A DNA stretch of 59,023 nt from a bacterium (GTDB taxonomy: Bacteria > CSSED10-310 > JAFGSJ01), in contig JAFGSJ010000022.1 of the NCBI GenBank assembly GCA_016934675.1, positions 1 to 59,023 on the forward strand, written 5' to 3'. Positions 8,450 through 16,715 of this stretch are shown one piece after another. How positions within the stretch are numbered: position 1 is the stretch's first letter; the number at the start of each line of letters is the position of its first letter. The notes under the pieces are model-generated. The model saw only the letters and a list, made by a program, of their open reading frames with translations. It made no database searches and had not been told where the DNA came from. A program made the position numbers and the translations under genes.

Positions 8450-9079
8450 GTGTGGGAGACCATACTTTTGCTTGATCACCACCTGTTTTTTATGATTAAT
8501 CACGACCTGGTCAATCCGGTTTTTGACCGGATCATGCCCATCATCTCAGAACCGAACTGGTTTATTCTGCCGATTATTATCCTGATCTATTATTGTATCA
8601 AACACTATGGCCGCACAGGTTACATTCTGCTGGTCCTGACCGTGTTGGCCATTATCACGAGTGAAACTGCTACCAGCAGGGTCTTCAAACCCCAGTTGAC
8701 TCGAATCAGGCCCTGTAATCAGATGGGCAATGTGCACCTGTATGTCCATGACCGGTGGCAGTGGACCCCGGAGCATGAGATACATGCTTATAAACCGGCC
8801 AGGTCTTATTCCTGCCCATCGGCCCATGCAGCCAATACCTTTACCCTGGCCACCCTCTGGACCGTTTTCCTGGGGGGATGGGCCTGGTTGTTTTTCCTGC
8901 TGGCCGTGGCCGTTTCCTTTTCCCGGGTCTATCTGGGCGTCCATTTTCCACTCGATGTCATAGCCGGGGCCCTGTTAGGCATATATCTCGGTCTCTTCTG
9001 GAACGTTTTACTGAGAGAACTGGCCACAACCTGGCCCTGGCTGAAAAAAAGCCTTGGAAATCCTCTTGAAATGGGATAA
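8450..9079 (+). CDS. PAP2-family membrane phosphatase (undecaprenyl-diphosphatase-like)
   Basis: A 209-residue membrane protein with the three PAP2 motifs: KPQLTRIRP (KX6RP), CPSAH (PSGH-type) and SRVYLGVHFPLD (SRX5HX3D). All catalytic residues are present. Enzymes of this family dephosphorylate undecaprenyl diphosphate, phosphatidic acid or lipid A on the periplasmic face. The start is a GTG at 8450, supported by GGAGG nine bases upstream inside the end of the EamA gene. The WTVFLGGWAWLFFLLAVAV segment and a preceding IIILIYY helix give five to six membrane passes. It is last in the 6212-9079 operon. Only 37 bases separate its stop from the convergent hydrolase gene, with no obvious terminator between them. 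Confidence 0.85.
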   Translation: MWETILLLDHHLFFMINHDLVNPVFDRIMPIISEPNWFILPIIILIYYCIKHYGRTGYILLVLTVLAIITSETATSRVFKPQLTRIRPCNQMGNVHLYVHDRWQWTPEHEIHAYKPARSYSCPSAHAANTFTLATLWTVFLGGWAWLFFLLAVAVSFSRVYLGVHFPLDVIAGALLGIYLGLFWNVLLRELATTWPWLKKSLGNPLEMG

Positions 9080-9116
9080 TCAGGGCAACTAACAACCCCC
9101 GAACAGTTCAAACCGG

Positions 9117-9929
9117 TCAATTCTCGGCGAGTTCCTCGAGCACAATATGCACAAATGCTTTTTGGGCCTGGCGTTCCAGCCAGGGCGTGTGCCCGCATCG
9201 AGTAAGCAATCTGAAGCGGAAATGGTCCAGGATTTTGGAGAGGGGGCGTTCGACTCCACGAGCGGGATGGGGATCAAAGTCGCCATGAATGGCCACGACC
9301 GGGCAGGTGATCCGACGACACATTTCGAGCAAGTCGCCCGTGGCCCGCAATTTGACTGCCTGCGGCCAGACAGCCTCAAAAATGTCGGAACGCATGACCA
9401 CATTGTTCGGTGTCTCGGGCAGGGGATCGAACGAATCCACCCGGTGAATAATGTCACCGAAGCGACGGAAAGCCTTATCTTTGTCCTGATCGGATGCTTG
9501 TGGACCAGCGAGTATTTCCTGTAATGCGACCATTTCGATCTTTTCGGCGTGGGACAGGCGGGCCATGCGCGTTGCTTGAATCTCAGCTGAATATTTCTGC
9601 TCGAAGGGACCACTGCTGACCAGGAGCAGCTTACTGACCAGTTGGGGCTGTGCGGCGGTGAGCATGAAGGACAGCCAGGCCCCCCAGGAATAGCCCAGCA
9701 GTTTGACGGGAGGGTCGGCAGCGGTGACGATGACCTGCCCGAGTTCCTCGGTTTGGGCTTCAATTGAATGAGCGGTTTGAAAAGGCTCGAGGACGCCATA
9801 ATGTGACGCCAGCATGCGGGCCAACGGGGCCATTTCACCCGCAGCACCCGGCCCGCCATGGACTACCACGATCGTGAAGGGTGATTGTCCATAAAGCCGA
9901 AAGTGGCCATATTTCACTTTTTCAGTCAT
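9117..9929 (-). CDS. Alpha/beta hydrolase
   Basis: A 270-residue alpha/beta-hydrolase fold enzyme. It has the oxyanion-hole motif VVVHGGPG, the nucleophile elbow GYSWGAW (GxSxG), an acid in IHGDFDPHP and the C-terminal catalytic His in RCGHTPWLE. The HGGPG form is typical of proline iminopeptidase-like and related esterases, but the cap region is not diagnostic, so substrate and class are open. It is the last gene of the long minus-strand envelope operon, starting nine bases after the mnmA stop, with only a weak ribosome site. It may be a housekeeping hydrolase caught in the operon rather than part of lipid A synthesis (inference). Confidence 0.8.
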   Translation of the reverse strand: MTEKVKYGHFRLYGQSPFTIVVVHGGPGAAGEMAPLARMLASHYGVLEPFQTAHSIEAQTEELGQVIVTAADPPVKLLGYSWGAWLSFMLTAAQPQLVSKLLLVSSGPFEQKYSAEIQATRMARLSHAEKIEMVALQEILAGPQASDQDKDKAFRRFGDIIHRVDSFDPLPETPNNVVMRSDIFEAVWPQAVKLRATGDLLEMCRRITCPVVAIHGDFDPHPARGVERPLSKILDHFRFRLLTRCGHTPWLERQAQKAFVHIVLEELAEN

Positions 9930-9938
9930 GGTCGCTGG

Positions 9939-11030
9939 TCAGGTTTGAAGGGAGATAGGACCGCCTCCAAGAACAATGTCCTGCTGGTACAAAACAGCAC
10001 TCTGTCCCGGAGTTATGGCGGATTGGGGTTGCGCGAAGCGGAGCAGGGCCGAACCGTCGGGCTGTGGCTTAACGATAGCCCGGGCAGGTCGGTGTTTGTA
10101 GCGGATCCGGGCTATGACCTCGATCGGCCCGGGCGGTGCTACACCGGAAATCCAGTGAACATGTTCGATCCGGCACCTATCCGAATAGGTTTCTTGTTTC
10201 GAGCCGATAATCAAGGTGTTGCGCTCCGGCTCGATCCGAATGACGTACAGGGGTTTGCCGGTAGCCAATCGCAATCCGCGCCGTTGTCCGATCGTATAAT
10301 GGTGGAGTCCGCGGTGTTCTCCGAGCAGACCGCCGTCGGTCCCGAAAATCGGACCCGGTCGGGGTGGTTGTTCGAACAACTGGGGATACTCCTCGAAAGA
10401 TAAAAAGTCCTGGCTTTCCTCTGTGTCAGCAAGGATTAAACCTCGCTGTCTGGCCATGGCTCGGACTTCGACTTTGGTCAGGTCTCCGAGAGGAAAGAGT
10501 GTTTTTGTGAGTTGGTTTTGGGTCAAGGCGTATAAAAAATAAGCCTGGTCCTTGGTCGAATCGACGCCCCTCTTGAGGAGAAAAAGGTCCTGTTCGGAGT
10601 TATATTCGGTCCGGGCATAATGTCCGGTGGCGAAATAGTCGAAGACAAGTCCCCGGTCTCGGGCTTTTGCCGGCAAAAGGTCAAATTTGAGTTTGTGATT
10701 ACAGCGAACGCAGGGATTGGGAGTTCGGCCCGACGCATAGGTCTGGGTAAAATAATTCAATACTATTTCCCGGTATTCCTGGCTGAGGTCTATCACCTGA
10801 AAGGGCAACTCGAGTGAACGTGCCATGCTTTCGACGTCCGCGAGACGTTGAGTCTCATGGGGGCCGAAACAGGAGCGATGCTCGGGGTGGACCGGTTGGG
10901 AGTGTCCATCCCACAGCTTCATACTGACTCCGATCACCTTATAACCAGCATCTCGGAGCAGCAGGGCAGCCATGGTGGAATCGAGTCCGCCACTCAAGCC
11001 TACCAGGACTGTTGACCGGTTCATGGTCAT
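9939..11030 (-). CDS. mnmA: tRNA 2-thiouridylase MnmA, variant cysteine layout
   Basis: A 363-residue enzyme that activates U34 of Lys/Glu/Gln tRNA with ATP and inserts sulfur at C2. It shows the PP-loop LSGGLDST (12-19), TPNPCVRCN (104-111), ATGHYAR (134-140), KDQAYFLY, the HYTIGQRRGL motif and a C-terminal ITPGQSAVLY barrel segment. The persulfide cysteine of E. coli MnmA (ICFIGE region) is absent: the aligned stretch reads EESQDFLSFEE. Instead there is Cys54 in RSCFGPHE together with Cys107 and Cys110, a C plus CxxC set. This resembles the iron-sulfur-dependent thiolase layout of TtuA-type enzymes (inference). ATG 11024 is an equally good start. It is placed between larE and the hydrolase. 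Confidence 0.85.
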   Translation of the reverse strand: MTMNRSTVLVGLSGGLDSTMAALLLRDAGYKVIGVSMKLWDGHSQPVHPEHRSCFGPHETQRLADVESMARSLELPFQVIDLSQEYREIVLNYFTQTYASGRTPNPCVRCNHKLKFDLLPAKARDRGLVFDYFATGHYARTEYNSEQDLFLLKRGVDSTKDQAYFLYALTQNQLTKTLFPLGDLTKVEVRAMARQRGLILADTEESQDFLSFEEYPQLFEQPPRPGPIFGTDGGLLGEHRGLHHYTIGQRRGLRLATGKPLYVIRIEPERNTLIIGSKQETYSDRCRIEHVHWISGVAPPGPIEVIARIRYKHRPARAIVKPQPDGSALLRFAQPQSAITPGQSAVLYQQDIVLGGGPISLQT

Positions 11031-11039
11031 GGCGTGAGA

Positions 11040-11855
11040 TTACCCCTGCGTGAGCATTTCGTTGAGCGAGCCCATACGATACCCCTCGAGATCGAGGACA
11101 ATTCTTTGAAACCCGATTTTTCTCAAAGCGGAATTGATCTGGTCACGTTTGGCTGGGTCCATAGTGTCTGCAATTTCGGCGGGAGCGACTTCGATCAGGG
11201 CCAGTTCGTGCCAGTCCCTCACGCGGACCTGGACAAAACCGAGCCGATGCAGGACCAGCTCAGCCTGTTCGATCCTGGCCAATTTCTCGAGTGTGATTGT
11301 CTGGCCATAGGGTATGCGCGAGGCCAGACAGGCAGAGGCTGGCCGGTCCCAACCCGGAATACCCCTGGCCCGGGCCAGTTCGCGAATATCAGCCTTGGTC
11401 AGACCAGCCTCCTCGAACGGACTCCGCACATTCAGCTCGCGGACCGCTTTTCGGCCGGGTCGAAAATCAGTGGAATCATCGGCATGAGACCCTTCCACGA
11501 CTTGGGCATAACCTCGAGCTTTGGCCAGTTCAGTTAACGTGATCATGAATTTCCGTTTGCACAGATAACAGCGGTCCGGTGGATTGGCAACCAGGGCAGG
11601 GTCCTCGAGGCCTGTAAAAACGATGGTTTCGTGTGGAAAACTGAATTGCAGGGCAATGGTGGCAGCCAGGCTATACTCCTCTTCGGGGAAAAGAGCGGAA
11701 CGGAGCGTCACGGCCAGCATCCGCTGACCCACCACTTCATAGGTCATCAGTGCGAGCAGGGAACTATCGACTCCGCCAGAATAGGCAACGACCACGCTGC
11801 CCATATCAGCGAGTAGATGTAACAATCTGTTTGATTTATCAGCGAGGCTCGTCAT
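11040..11855 (-). CDS. larE: ATP-dependent sulfur transferase LarE
   Basis: A 271-residue PP-loop enzyme of the LarE family, which adenylylates and thiolates pyridinium dicarboxylate mononucleotide to build the nickel-pincer cofactor of lactate racemase-type enzymes. It shows AYSGGVDSS (24-32), DRCYLCKRKF (95-103), EGSHADD and RPASACLASRIPYG. In the last motif Cys176 matches the sacrificial cysteine of the characterised Lactobacillus protein. LarB, LarC and LarA are not in this window. Its ATG overlaps the DUF3108 stop (ATGA), so it belongs to the envelope operon. The role of a nickel-pincer gene there is unclear. It stands next to mnmA, another sulfur-inserting PP-loop enzyme, and the two may share a sulfur or folding context (inference). 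Confidence 0.85.
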   Translation of the reverse strand: MTSLADKSNRLLHLLADMGSVVVAYSGGVDSSLLALMTYEVVGQRMLAVTLRSALFPEEEYSLAATIALQFSFPHETIVFTGLEDPALVANPPDRCYLCKRKFMITLTELAKARGYAQVVEGSHADDSTDFRPGRKAVRELNVRSPFEEAGLTKADIRELARARGIPGWDRPASACLASRIPYGQTITLEKLARIEQAELVLHRLGFVQVRVRDWHELALIEVAPAEIADTMDPAKRDQINSALRKIGFQRIVLDLEGYRMGSLNEMLTQG

Positions 11856-12748
11856 TTATCTCTCTTGGCCGAATATTCGATCATTTTGACGACAATGGTC
11901 CCGATTTTCACCTTGGTTTCAAGTTTGACCGGGAGTCTTCGGTCATCATCAGTAAACCAGATTGTCAATTCGCTATCTTCCTGGACGACCCGGCCACGCA
12001 GTTTCAGGATAGGTTTGACGGTGAAACAGGGTAAAAGGCCAAGTTCCGTTTCAAGTTCCTGAACGGGTCCGATTGTCATTTCAATCTGGTAGCAGCGCTG
12101 ATTGGCAAAAACGTCCACCGTGATGGTATCACCGGGCGAGTAAGCGAGCATTCTGAGGATCATCAGACAGGAGAAGGGGTCCTGGGCCTGTGCCGATAGG
12201 GCGAATTTTTTGTTTTTATACAGGCTTATTCTTTTTTCATGGTTGAACTCGAAGATTCTGTCCCGTGAGTATGAGCCCTCCCTGATATGTTCTTCGTAAC
12301 GATGAGGGATGAAATTGGTCGTATCCAACCATGATACGATCGTGTCCTCGACAGTAAAAAATTTCGAAAAGAAGGCATTGGTCCAGGCTCGGGCAACAAA
12401 AGGGAACACTTCAAAGCCCTTAATCCGGGTGACATCCCCCACGGAAATCTCGGCGAAACCGGCATTGATCTTCAACCAACTCACGTTGTACAGAAGCTTT
12501 TCACCCGGGGTAAAGGGTATGGGTTTGCCATGACTGGTGATAAAATCGGGTTTAAAAGCCTTGACGGGACTGGCGATAACTTTCGAGGGGCGGACAGGAC
12601 CATCTTTCGAGACTGTTTTTCGAGCCATTCGGGGTTGAGGTTTAACGGTGGGACCCGGATTATCGGCGAAGGACATATTCACTCCTAAAAGCAGCAGTGT
12701 GCCAATCATGATTGTGATAAGGACCGGCTGATAGCGTTGTGTGTTCAT
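11852..12748 (-). CDS. DUF3108-domain periplasmic/outer-membrane-associated protein
   Basis: 298 residues, beginning with a signal peptide (MNTQRYQPVLITIMIGTLLL, likely cleaved after SFA), then a proline-rich linker and a DUF3108 domain. Family hallmarks include PGEKLLYNVSWLKINAGFAEI near residue 80, FFSKFFTVEDTIVSWLD, RIFEFNHEKRI, DPFSCLMILRML and the end IWFTDDDRRLPVKLE. DUF3108 proteins are predicted periplasmic beta-rich proteins often found in lipopolysaccharide or envelope operons; the biochemical role is unknown. The start at 12748 lies seven bases after the rfaE2 stop. The stop overlaps larE by four bases. Confidence 0.8.
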   Translation of the reverse strand: MNTQRYQPVLITIMIGTLLLLGVNMSFADNPGPTVKPQPRMARKTVSKDGPVRPSKVIASPVKAFKPDFITSHGKPIPFTPGEKLLYNVSWLKINAGFAEISVGDVTRIKGFEVFPFVARAWTNAFFSKFFTVEDTIVSWLDTTNFIPHRYEEHIREGSYSRDRIFEFNHEKRISLYKNKKFALSAQAQDPFSCLMILRMLAYSPGDTITVDVFANQRCYQIEMTIGPVQELETELGLLPCFTVKPILKLRGRVVQEDSELTIWFTDDDRRLPVKLETKVKIGTIVVKMIEYSAKRDK

Positions 12749-12755
12749 AGGTAGT

Positions 12756-13262
12756 TTATTCGGCGTCCTGTTCGCTCAGGGCATCGAGTATGTCCGAGGA
12801 TGAATGGTTTTTGGGATCACCGGTGATGGCAATTTCACCGCCGTATGACCGGACAGCTTCTCGCTCGGGCACATTCTCGCTGGTATAATCGGTGCCCTTG
12901 GCATGAACATGCGGTTTTAAACGGAGAAGGAGTTCGGTAACACGTTGCCCGGCGAAAATGGTGACATAATCGACGCAGCCAAAACCAGCGATGAGTTCGG
13001 CCCGTTCGCGTTCGGGGAAGATTGGGCGTTTCGGACCTTTCAAGGAGCGGACGGATTGATCGTTATTGATGCCGACGATCAGCAAATCGCCCAGTTTTTT
13101 GGCCTGGGACAAGCTGCGCAGGTGTCCGACGTGGAGCAGGTCAAAACAGCCGTTGGTGAAAATGATTCGCTTGTTTTGGGTCCGGGCCTTCTGGCACAGT
13201 CGATCAAGCTCATCCAACGACACGATCTTATCTGATTCTGTATAAGAGCAAGAGTCCATCAT
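12756..13262 (-). CDS. rfaE2: D-glycero-beta-D-manno-heptose 1-phosphate adenylyltransferase (HldE C-terminal domain as separate gene)
   Basis: A 168-residue cytidylyltransferase-fold enzyme that makes ADP-heptose from heptose 1-phosphate and ATP for the LPS inner core. It has IIFTNGCFDLLHVGH (nucleotide-binding HxGH motif), VGINNDQSVRSLKGPKRPI, ERAELIAGF, and ends HSSSDILDAL, consistent with the usual STS/TSxII segment. In E. coli this domain is fused to the kinase as HldE; here it is a separate gene that starts one base after the kinase stop (TGA C ATG), so translation is coupled. The start at 13262 is preferred. An ATG at 13283 inside the kinase gene would only add residues lacking homology. 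Confidence 0.9.
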   Translation of the reverse strand: MMDSCSYTESDKIVSLDELDRLCQKARTQNKRIIFTNGCFDLLHVGHLRSLSQAKKLGDLLIVGINNDQSVRSLKGPKRPIFPERERAELIAGFGCVDYVTIFAGQRVTELLLRLKPHVHAKGTDYTSENVPEREAVRSYGGEIAITGDPKNHSSSDILDALSEQDAE

Positions 13263-13263
13263 G

Positions 13264-14277
13264 TCACATGTCTTCTGTTTCAAGGTGAGCGGCGGCCGTA
13301 CTGAGTTCGTGGGCCGAGACCGTAGCGGCCCCGCGTTTCATGACCACCAGGCCGCCGGCGACATTTGCCAGCAAGGTCGCTTGGTAATAACTGGCTCCCA
13401 CGGCTCTGGCCGCGGTGAATGTGGCGATGACCGTATCGCCCGCGCCGGTGACATCAGCAACCTCGTCCCCCCCGAAAACGGGGACGATCCTTTCCTGTTC
13501 TGCCCGGGCAAAAAGGGCCATGCCCAGCTTGCCCCGAGTGACCAGAACGCAGTCAAGCTGCAAGTGCTCGAGTAATTGGCGGCCGGCCCGGACCAGACGT
13601 TCAGTCGGTTCGAGCCGGTAACCGACGACCTGTTGGACTTCGGGAACGTTCGGTGTAATGGCCGTCAGACCATGAAAGCGAGGCAAGGCATAACGCGAGT
13701 CGCATATGACCGTCATTTTCTTTTGTGCGACGCGTGTGCGAAGATGGTCCAGCAACCCATCAGTCAGGGAGCCATAACCGTAATCGGACAGGATGACCGT
13801 ATCGAAAGTGTCCAGCAGCTCGATGGCTCTTTTTTCCAGGTTCAGTGCCGCCTCGTTGTTGAGTTCGAGTTGTTCGCCCCGGTCGATCCGCAAGACCTGT
13901 TGCATGGTTGTGTGCAGACTACAGGCCAGTATCCGGGTCTTGGCAATAGTATGAAAGCCGGTCTGGCTGACCAGGCCATCAGTCGATATTCCGTTCTGAC
14001 GCAGCTTTTCAAGGACCGTGTCACCGGGACCGTCCTGCCCAAGCAGGCCGATCGGAAAGACCTGGGCACCCAGCGAGTTCAGGTTGTTGACCACGTTGAG
14101 TGCCCCGCCCAGGCCGAACGTATTGTTGAGATAATTGACAATCAGTACGGGTGCTTCGCGTGAGACCCGGGCTGTTTCGCAAAAGAGGTATTCATCGGCG
14201 ATCATATCCCCGATGACAGCGATCCGGGCCCTGGATAAGCCGCGAATCAAACCCTGCAGTTGATCAATGTTGTTCAT
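13264..14277 (-). CDS. rfaE1: D-glycero-beta-D-manno-heptose 7-phosphate kinase
   Basis: A 337-residue PfkB-family sugar kinase that phosphorylates heptose 7-phosphate at C1. It shows VIGDMIADEYLFCETARVSREAPV at the N-terminus, with the motif GGALNVVNNLNSLG, and the PfkB C-terminal signature DVTGAGDTVIATF with its catalytic Asp. VARVSREAP-type sequence and the adjacent adenylyltransferase identify it as the first half of a split HldE. It starts 3 bases after the lpxK stop. Together with rfaE2 it implies ADP-heptose and therefore a heptose-containing inner core or a heptosylated glycan. GmhA, GmhB and HldD are outside the window. Confidence 0.9.
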   Translation of the reverse strand: MNNIDQLQGLIRGLSRARIAVIGDMIADEYLFCETARVSREAPVLIVNYLNNTFGLGGALNVVNNLNSLGAQVFPIGLLGQDGPGDTVLEKLRQNGISTDGLVSQTGFHTIAKTRILACSLHTTMQQVLRIDRGEQLELNNEAALNLEKRAIELLDTFDTVILSDYGYGSLTDGLLDHLRTRVAQKKMTVICDSRYALPRFHGLTAITPNVPEVQQVVGYRLEPTERLVRAGRQLLEHLQLDCVLVTRGKLGMALFARAEQERIVPVFGGDEVADVTGAGDTVIATFTAARAVGASYYQATLLANVAGGLVVMKRGAATVSAHELSTAAAHLETEDM

Positions 14278-14280
14278 GAC

Positions 14281-15417
14281 TTAATCCTGGCTATGGTTTA
14301 CTCCTTGATTGTTCCGGGTCAGTCGGGCGATTAACCATTCCCGAAATTCACGTTCCGGCTGAATAATCAGCTCGATGGGGCATACATATATCTCTATATC
14401 ATCAGGGAGGTGTTGAGCAACTGGGGCCAGCTTGACAGCGTCCTTTTCCGTGGTCAGCACGAACCGGACCTGATGTTTTCTGGCCTCGGCTGTGATCATG
14501 TTCAGATCGTCTCGAGTATAATGATGATGATCGCGAAAGACGATATGGTGCCGAACCTCGACACCGATCCGCTTACACAGGTCCAGGACCGAGTGCGGGT
14601 TCCCGACTGCCGAAACGAGAAGCCCGGGTTTGTCCCGATACCTCTCCGCTTCAATGTGTTCGCGTCGGATAAGTCCATAGACCGGTGCGACCCGAGTTTC
14701 TGCCTTGAACAGGGGCAGATCGGTCCAGTGCCGTTCGAGCCAGTCCCGGATTTCTTGAGCGAGGTCCGGGCGGATCGAAGCCCGGGTCAGAATTATGGCA
14801 TCTGCACGATGCAATCCGTCGAGCGGTTCCCGGAGTCTGCCAGCGGGGATGAGCCTGTCGGTCCGGAACGGTCTGCTCGTGTCGATGACCAGTAAATTGA
14901 CGGTTCGGGCCAGACGACGATGTTGGAAGCCATCATCGAGTAGAACAATCGGCTGTTCGAGTGACCGTATTGCTTCCAGTCCTGTTTCGTATCGCTGGGG
15001 ACTGATTCCGAGGGTGAGTCCGGGCACGCGTCGGGCAATCAGCCAGGCTTCGTCACCGGTCCGTTCGACCAGGTCGGGACCCGGAAACTGGTCAGGCTTG
15101 AATGAAATAATAAATCGTTCCGAGGAACGGCGACGGTAGCCTCGACTCAAAACGACCACATCCAGACCCATAGAGGTAAACATTGTGGCCAAGGTAATAA
15201 TCAAGGGTGTCTTTCCTGTGCCTCCCACAGTCAGATTACCGACACTGATGACCGGGCAGGATAGGGATTTGACCGGTAGAAAACCTCGCTCGTAGAACAT
15301 GTTCCGGAGCCTGACTGCCGAACCGTAGACCAAAGAAAAAAACAGGGCGATCGGACGCATCAACTGCATTACTACCGCTCCGTATTTCTGTGGTTCCGGG
15401 TTACTTCGGACAGTCAT
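14281..15417 (-). CDS. lpxK: Tetraacyldisaccharide 4'-kinase LpxK
   Basis: A 378-residue inner-membrane kinase that adds the 4'-phosphate to the lipid A disaccharide. It has an N-terminal hydrophobic anchor (LMRPIALFFSLVYGSAVRLRN), then CPVISVGNLTVGGTGKTP (Walker A), SRGYRRRS, DEAWLIARR, IVLLDDGFQHRRLARTVNLLVID, and AGRLREPLDGLHRADAIILTRA, all classic LpxK blocks. The ATG overlaps the waaA stop (ATGA). Neighbouring lpxB and waaA act directly before and after it in the pathway, which strongly supports the assignment. Confidence 0.93.
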   Translation of the reverse strand: MTVRSNPEPQKYGAVVMQLMRPIALFFSLVYGSAVRLRNMFYERGFLPVKSLSCPVISVGNLTVGGTGKTPLIITLATMFTSMGLDVVVLSRGYRRRSSERFIISFKPDQFPGPDLVERTGDEAWLIARRVPGLTLGISPQRYETGLEAIRSLEQPIVLLDDGFQHRRLARTVNLLVIDTSRPFRTDRLIPAGRLREPLDGLHRADAIILTRASIRPDLAQEIRDWLERHWTDLPLFKAETRVAPVYGLIRREHIEAERYRDKPGLLVSAVGNPHSVLDLCKRIGVEVRHHIVFRDHHHYTRDDLNMITAEARKHQVRFVLTTEKDAVKLAPVAQHLPDDIEIYVCPIELIIQPEREFREWLIARLTRNNQGVNHSQD

Positions 15418-16715
15418 ATTCCAGGTCCCCGCGTTTTCGAGAGAAGGTCTGCCATAATCTGCATGGTTTTATCCAAAGCCCCCTGGTGCTGGCTGATCAC
15501 GTGAAAACCACTTTCACCCATCGATCGGCTTTGCTCGGGATCATGCAACAGGGCCAGAATCCGCCCGGTCAGGTCGGGACCCGTCGTGACATGTTGGGCT
15601 GCACCCGCTTCGATCAGCTTCTGGGCGATATCCTTGAAATTCCAGGTGTGAGGTCCGAACAGGACCGGTTTTTTAAAGTAGGCTGGCTCCAGCATGTTCT
15701 GACCACCGGCCGGCACGAGACTCCCTCCGACAAAAACGATATCGGCCAGAGAATAGAGCGAAGCCAATTCACCATATGTATCCAGGACCATGCCCAGGCA
15801 GTTTCGGGCCTGAGATGAAGCACGACCAGTGTGTGAACGACGGACCATGTTCAGATCCAGGGCATGAAGCATTTCCTCGAGACGCGGTAATGTTTCAAGG
15901 TGCCGGGCTGCAACAATAAATCGAACATCAGGCTCACACGCGTGGATTTCCTTGATAGACGAAAGGACCGGCTCGAATTCGGCTTCATGCAGACTGCCCA
16001 GGACAACCAGTGATTTTGCCCCCCCGGTATTCAGCACGGTCTGGATGACGGACCTTAAATCCTCGGGACAGGGCGGAATGGTCCGATCATATTTCAAATT
16101 GCCCGTGACCAGGACATTCTGTTCGAGAGCTCCAAGCTCGATCAGTCGGTCCGCGTCATGTTGACTCTGCATGCACAGCCTGGTAAACGAACGCAAGATG
16201 GGAGCCAGAATAAAGCGACACAATCGATAGCGGGCGACCGAGGTCTGCGATATCCGACCATTGAGCAAGACCAGTGGGACCCCGTGTTTATCAAGTTCCA
16301 TGAGGAGATTGGGCCATAATTCCGTTTCGAAGACAATGTACAGCGCCGGTTGGATTCGACGGACGGCACGAATCACTGCATCATAACTATCAAGCGGCGT
16401 CAAGAACGAACTGATCAGGTCACCCAGGTCCCGTTCCAGGGTCTGATGTCCCGATGGTGTCTGAGTGGAAACGAACAGATCGTAATCACGATAGTGCTCC
16501 AGAAGCTTTTTGAAAAAAGGCAGGGCCAGGAGCACCTCACCGACCGAGGCGGTGTGGCACCAGATGACCGGACGGTCACGATGACACGGGCTGAGACCGA
16601 GCCGGTCTTTGAGTCGATAACGGTAACGGGGGTCCAGCAGGGCCTTGATGCAGAAAAAGGGCATTGCCAGAAGCATGGCCAGATACAATAACAAGGAATA
16701 GATCAATCTGATCAT
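15414..16715 (-). CDS. waaA: 3-deoxy-D-manno-octulosonic acid (Kdo) transferase
   Basis: A 433-residue GT30 enzyme that transfers Kdo from CMP-Kdo to lipid IVA. It starts with a membrane anchor, then has the GT-B signatures WCHTASVGEVLLALPF (with the catalytic Glu in ASVGE), PALYIVFETELWPNLL, VTGNLKYD, and LVVLGSLHEAEFE. Near the end are ADIVFVGGSLVPAGGQNMLEPAYFKKPVLFGPH. Whether it adds one, two or more Kdo residues cannot be read from sequence. The ATG overlaps the lpxB stop by four bases and its own stop overlaps lpxK, so the three genes are tightly coupled. Confidence 0.93.
   Translation of the reverse strand: MIRLIYSLLLYLAMLLAMPFFCIKALLDPRYRYRLKDRLGLSPCHRDRPVIWCHTASVGEVLLALPFFKKLLEHYRDYDLFVSTQTPSGHQTLERDLGDLISSFLTPLDSYDAVIRAVRRIQPALYIVFETELWPNLLMELDKHGVPLVLLNGRISQTSVARYRLCRFILAPILRSFTRLCMQSQHDADRLIELGALEQNVLVTGNLKYDRTIPPCPEDLRSVIQTVLNTGGAKSLVVLGSLHEAEFEPVLSSIKEIHACEPDVRFIVAARHLETLPRLEEMLHALDLNMVRRSHTGRASSQARNCLGMVLDTYGELASLYSLADIVFVGGSLVPAGGQNMLEPAYFKKPVLFGPHTWNFKDIAQKLIEAGAAQHVTTGPDLTGRILALLHDPEQSRSMGESGFHVISQHQGALDKTMQIMADLLSKTRGPGI

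Noticed and set aside
9939..11030. mnmA as pseudogene because the catalytic Cys is missing
   Set aside because: The frame is complete, all other motifs are intact and a C plus CxxC set is present, so a variant enzyme is more likely.
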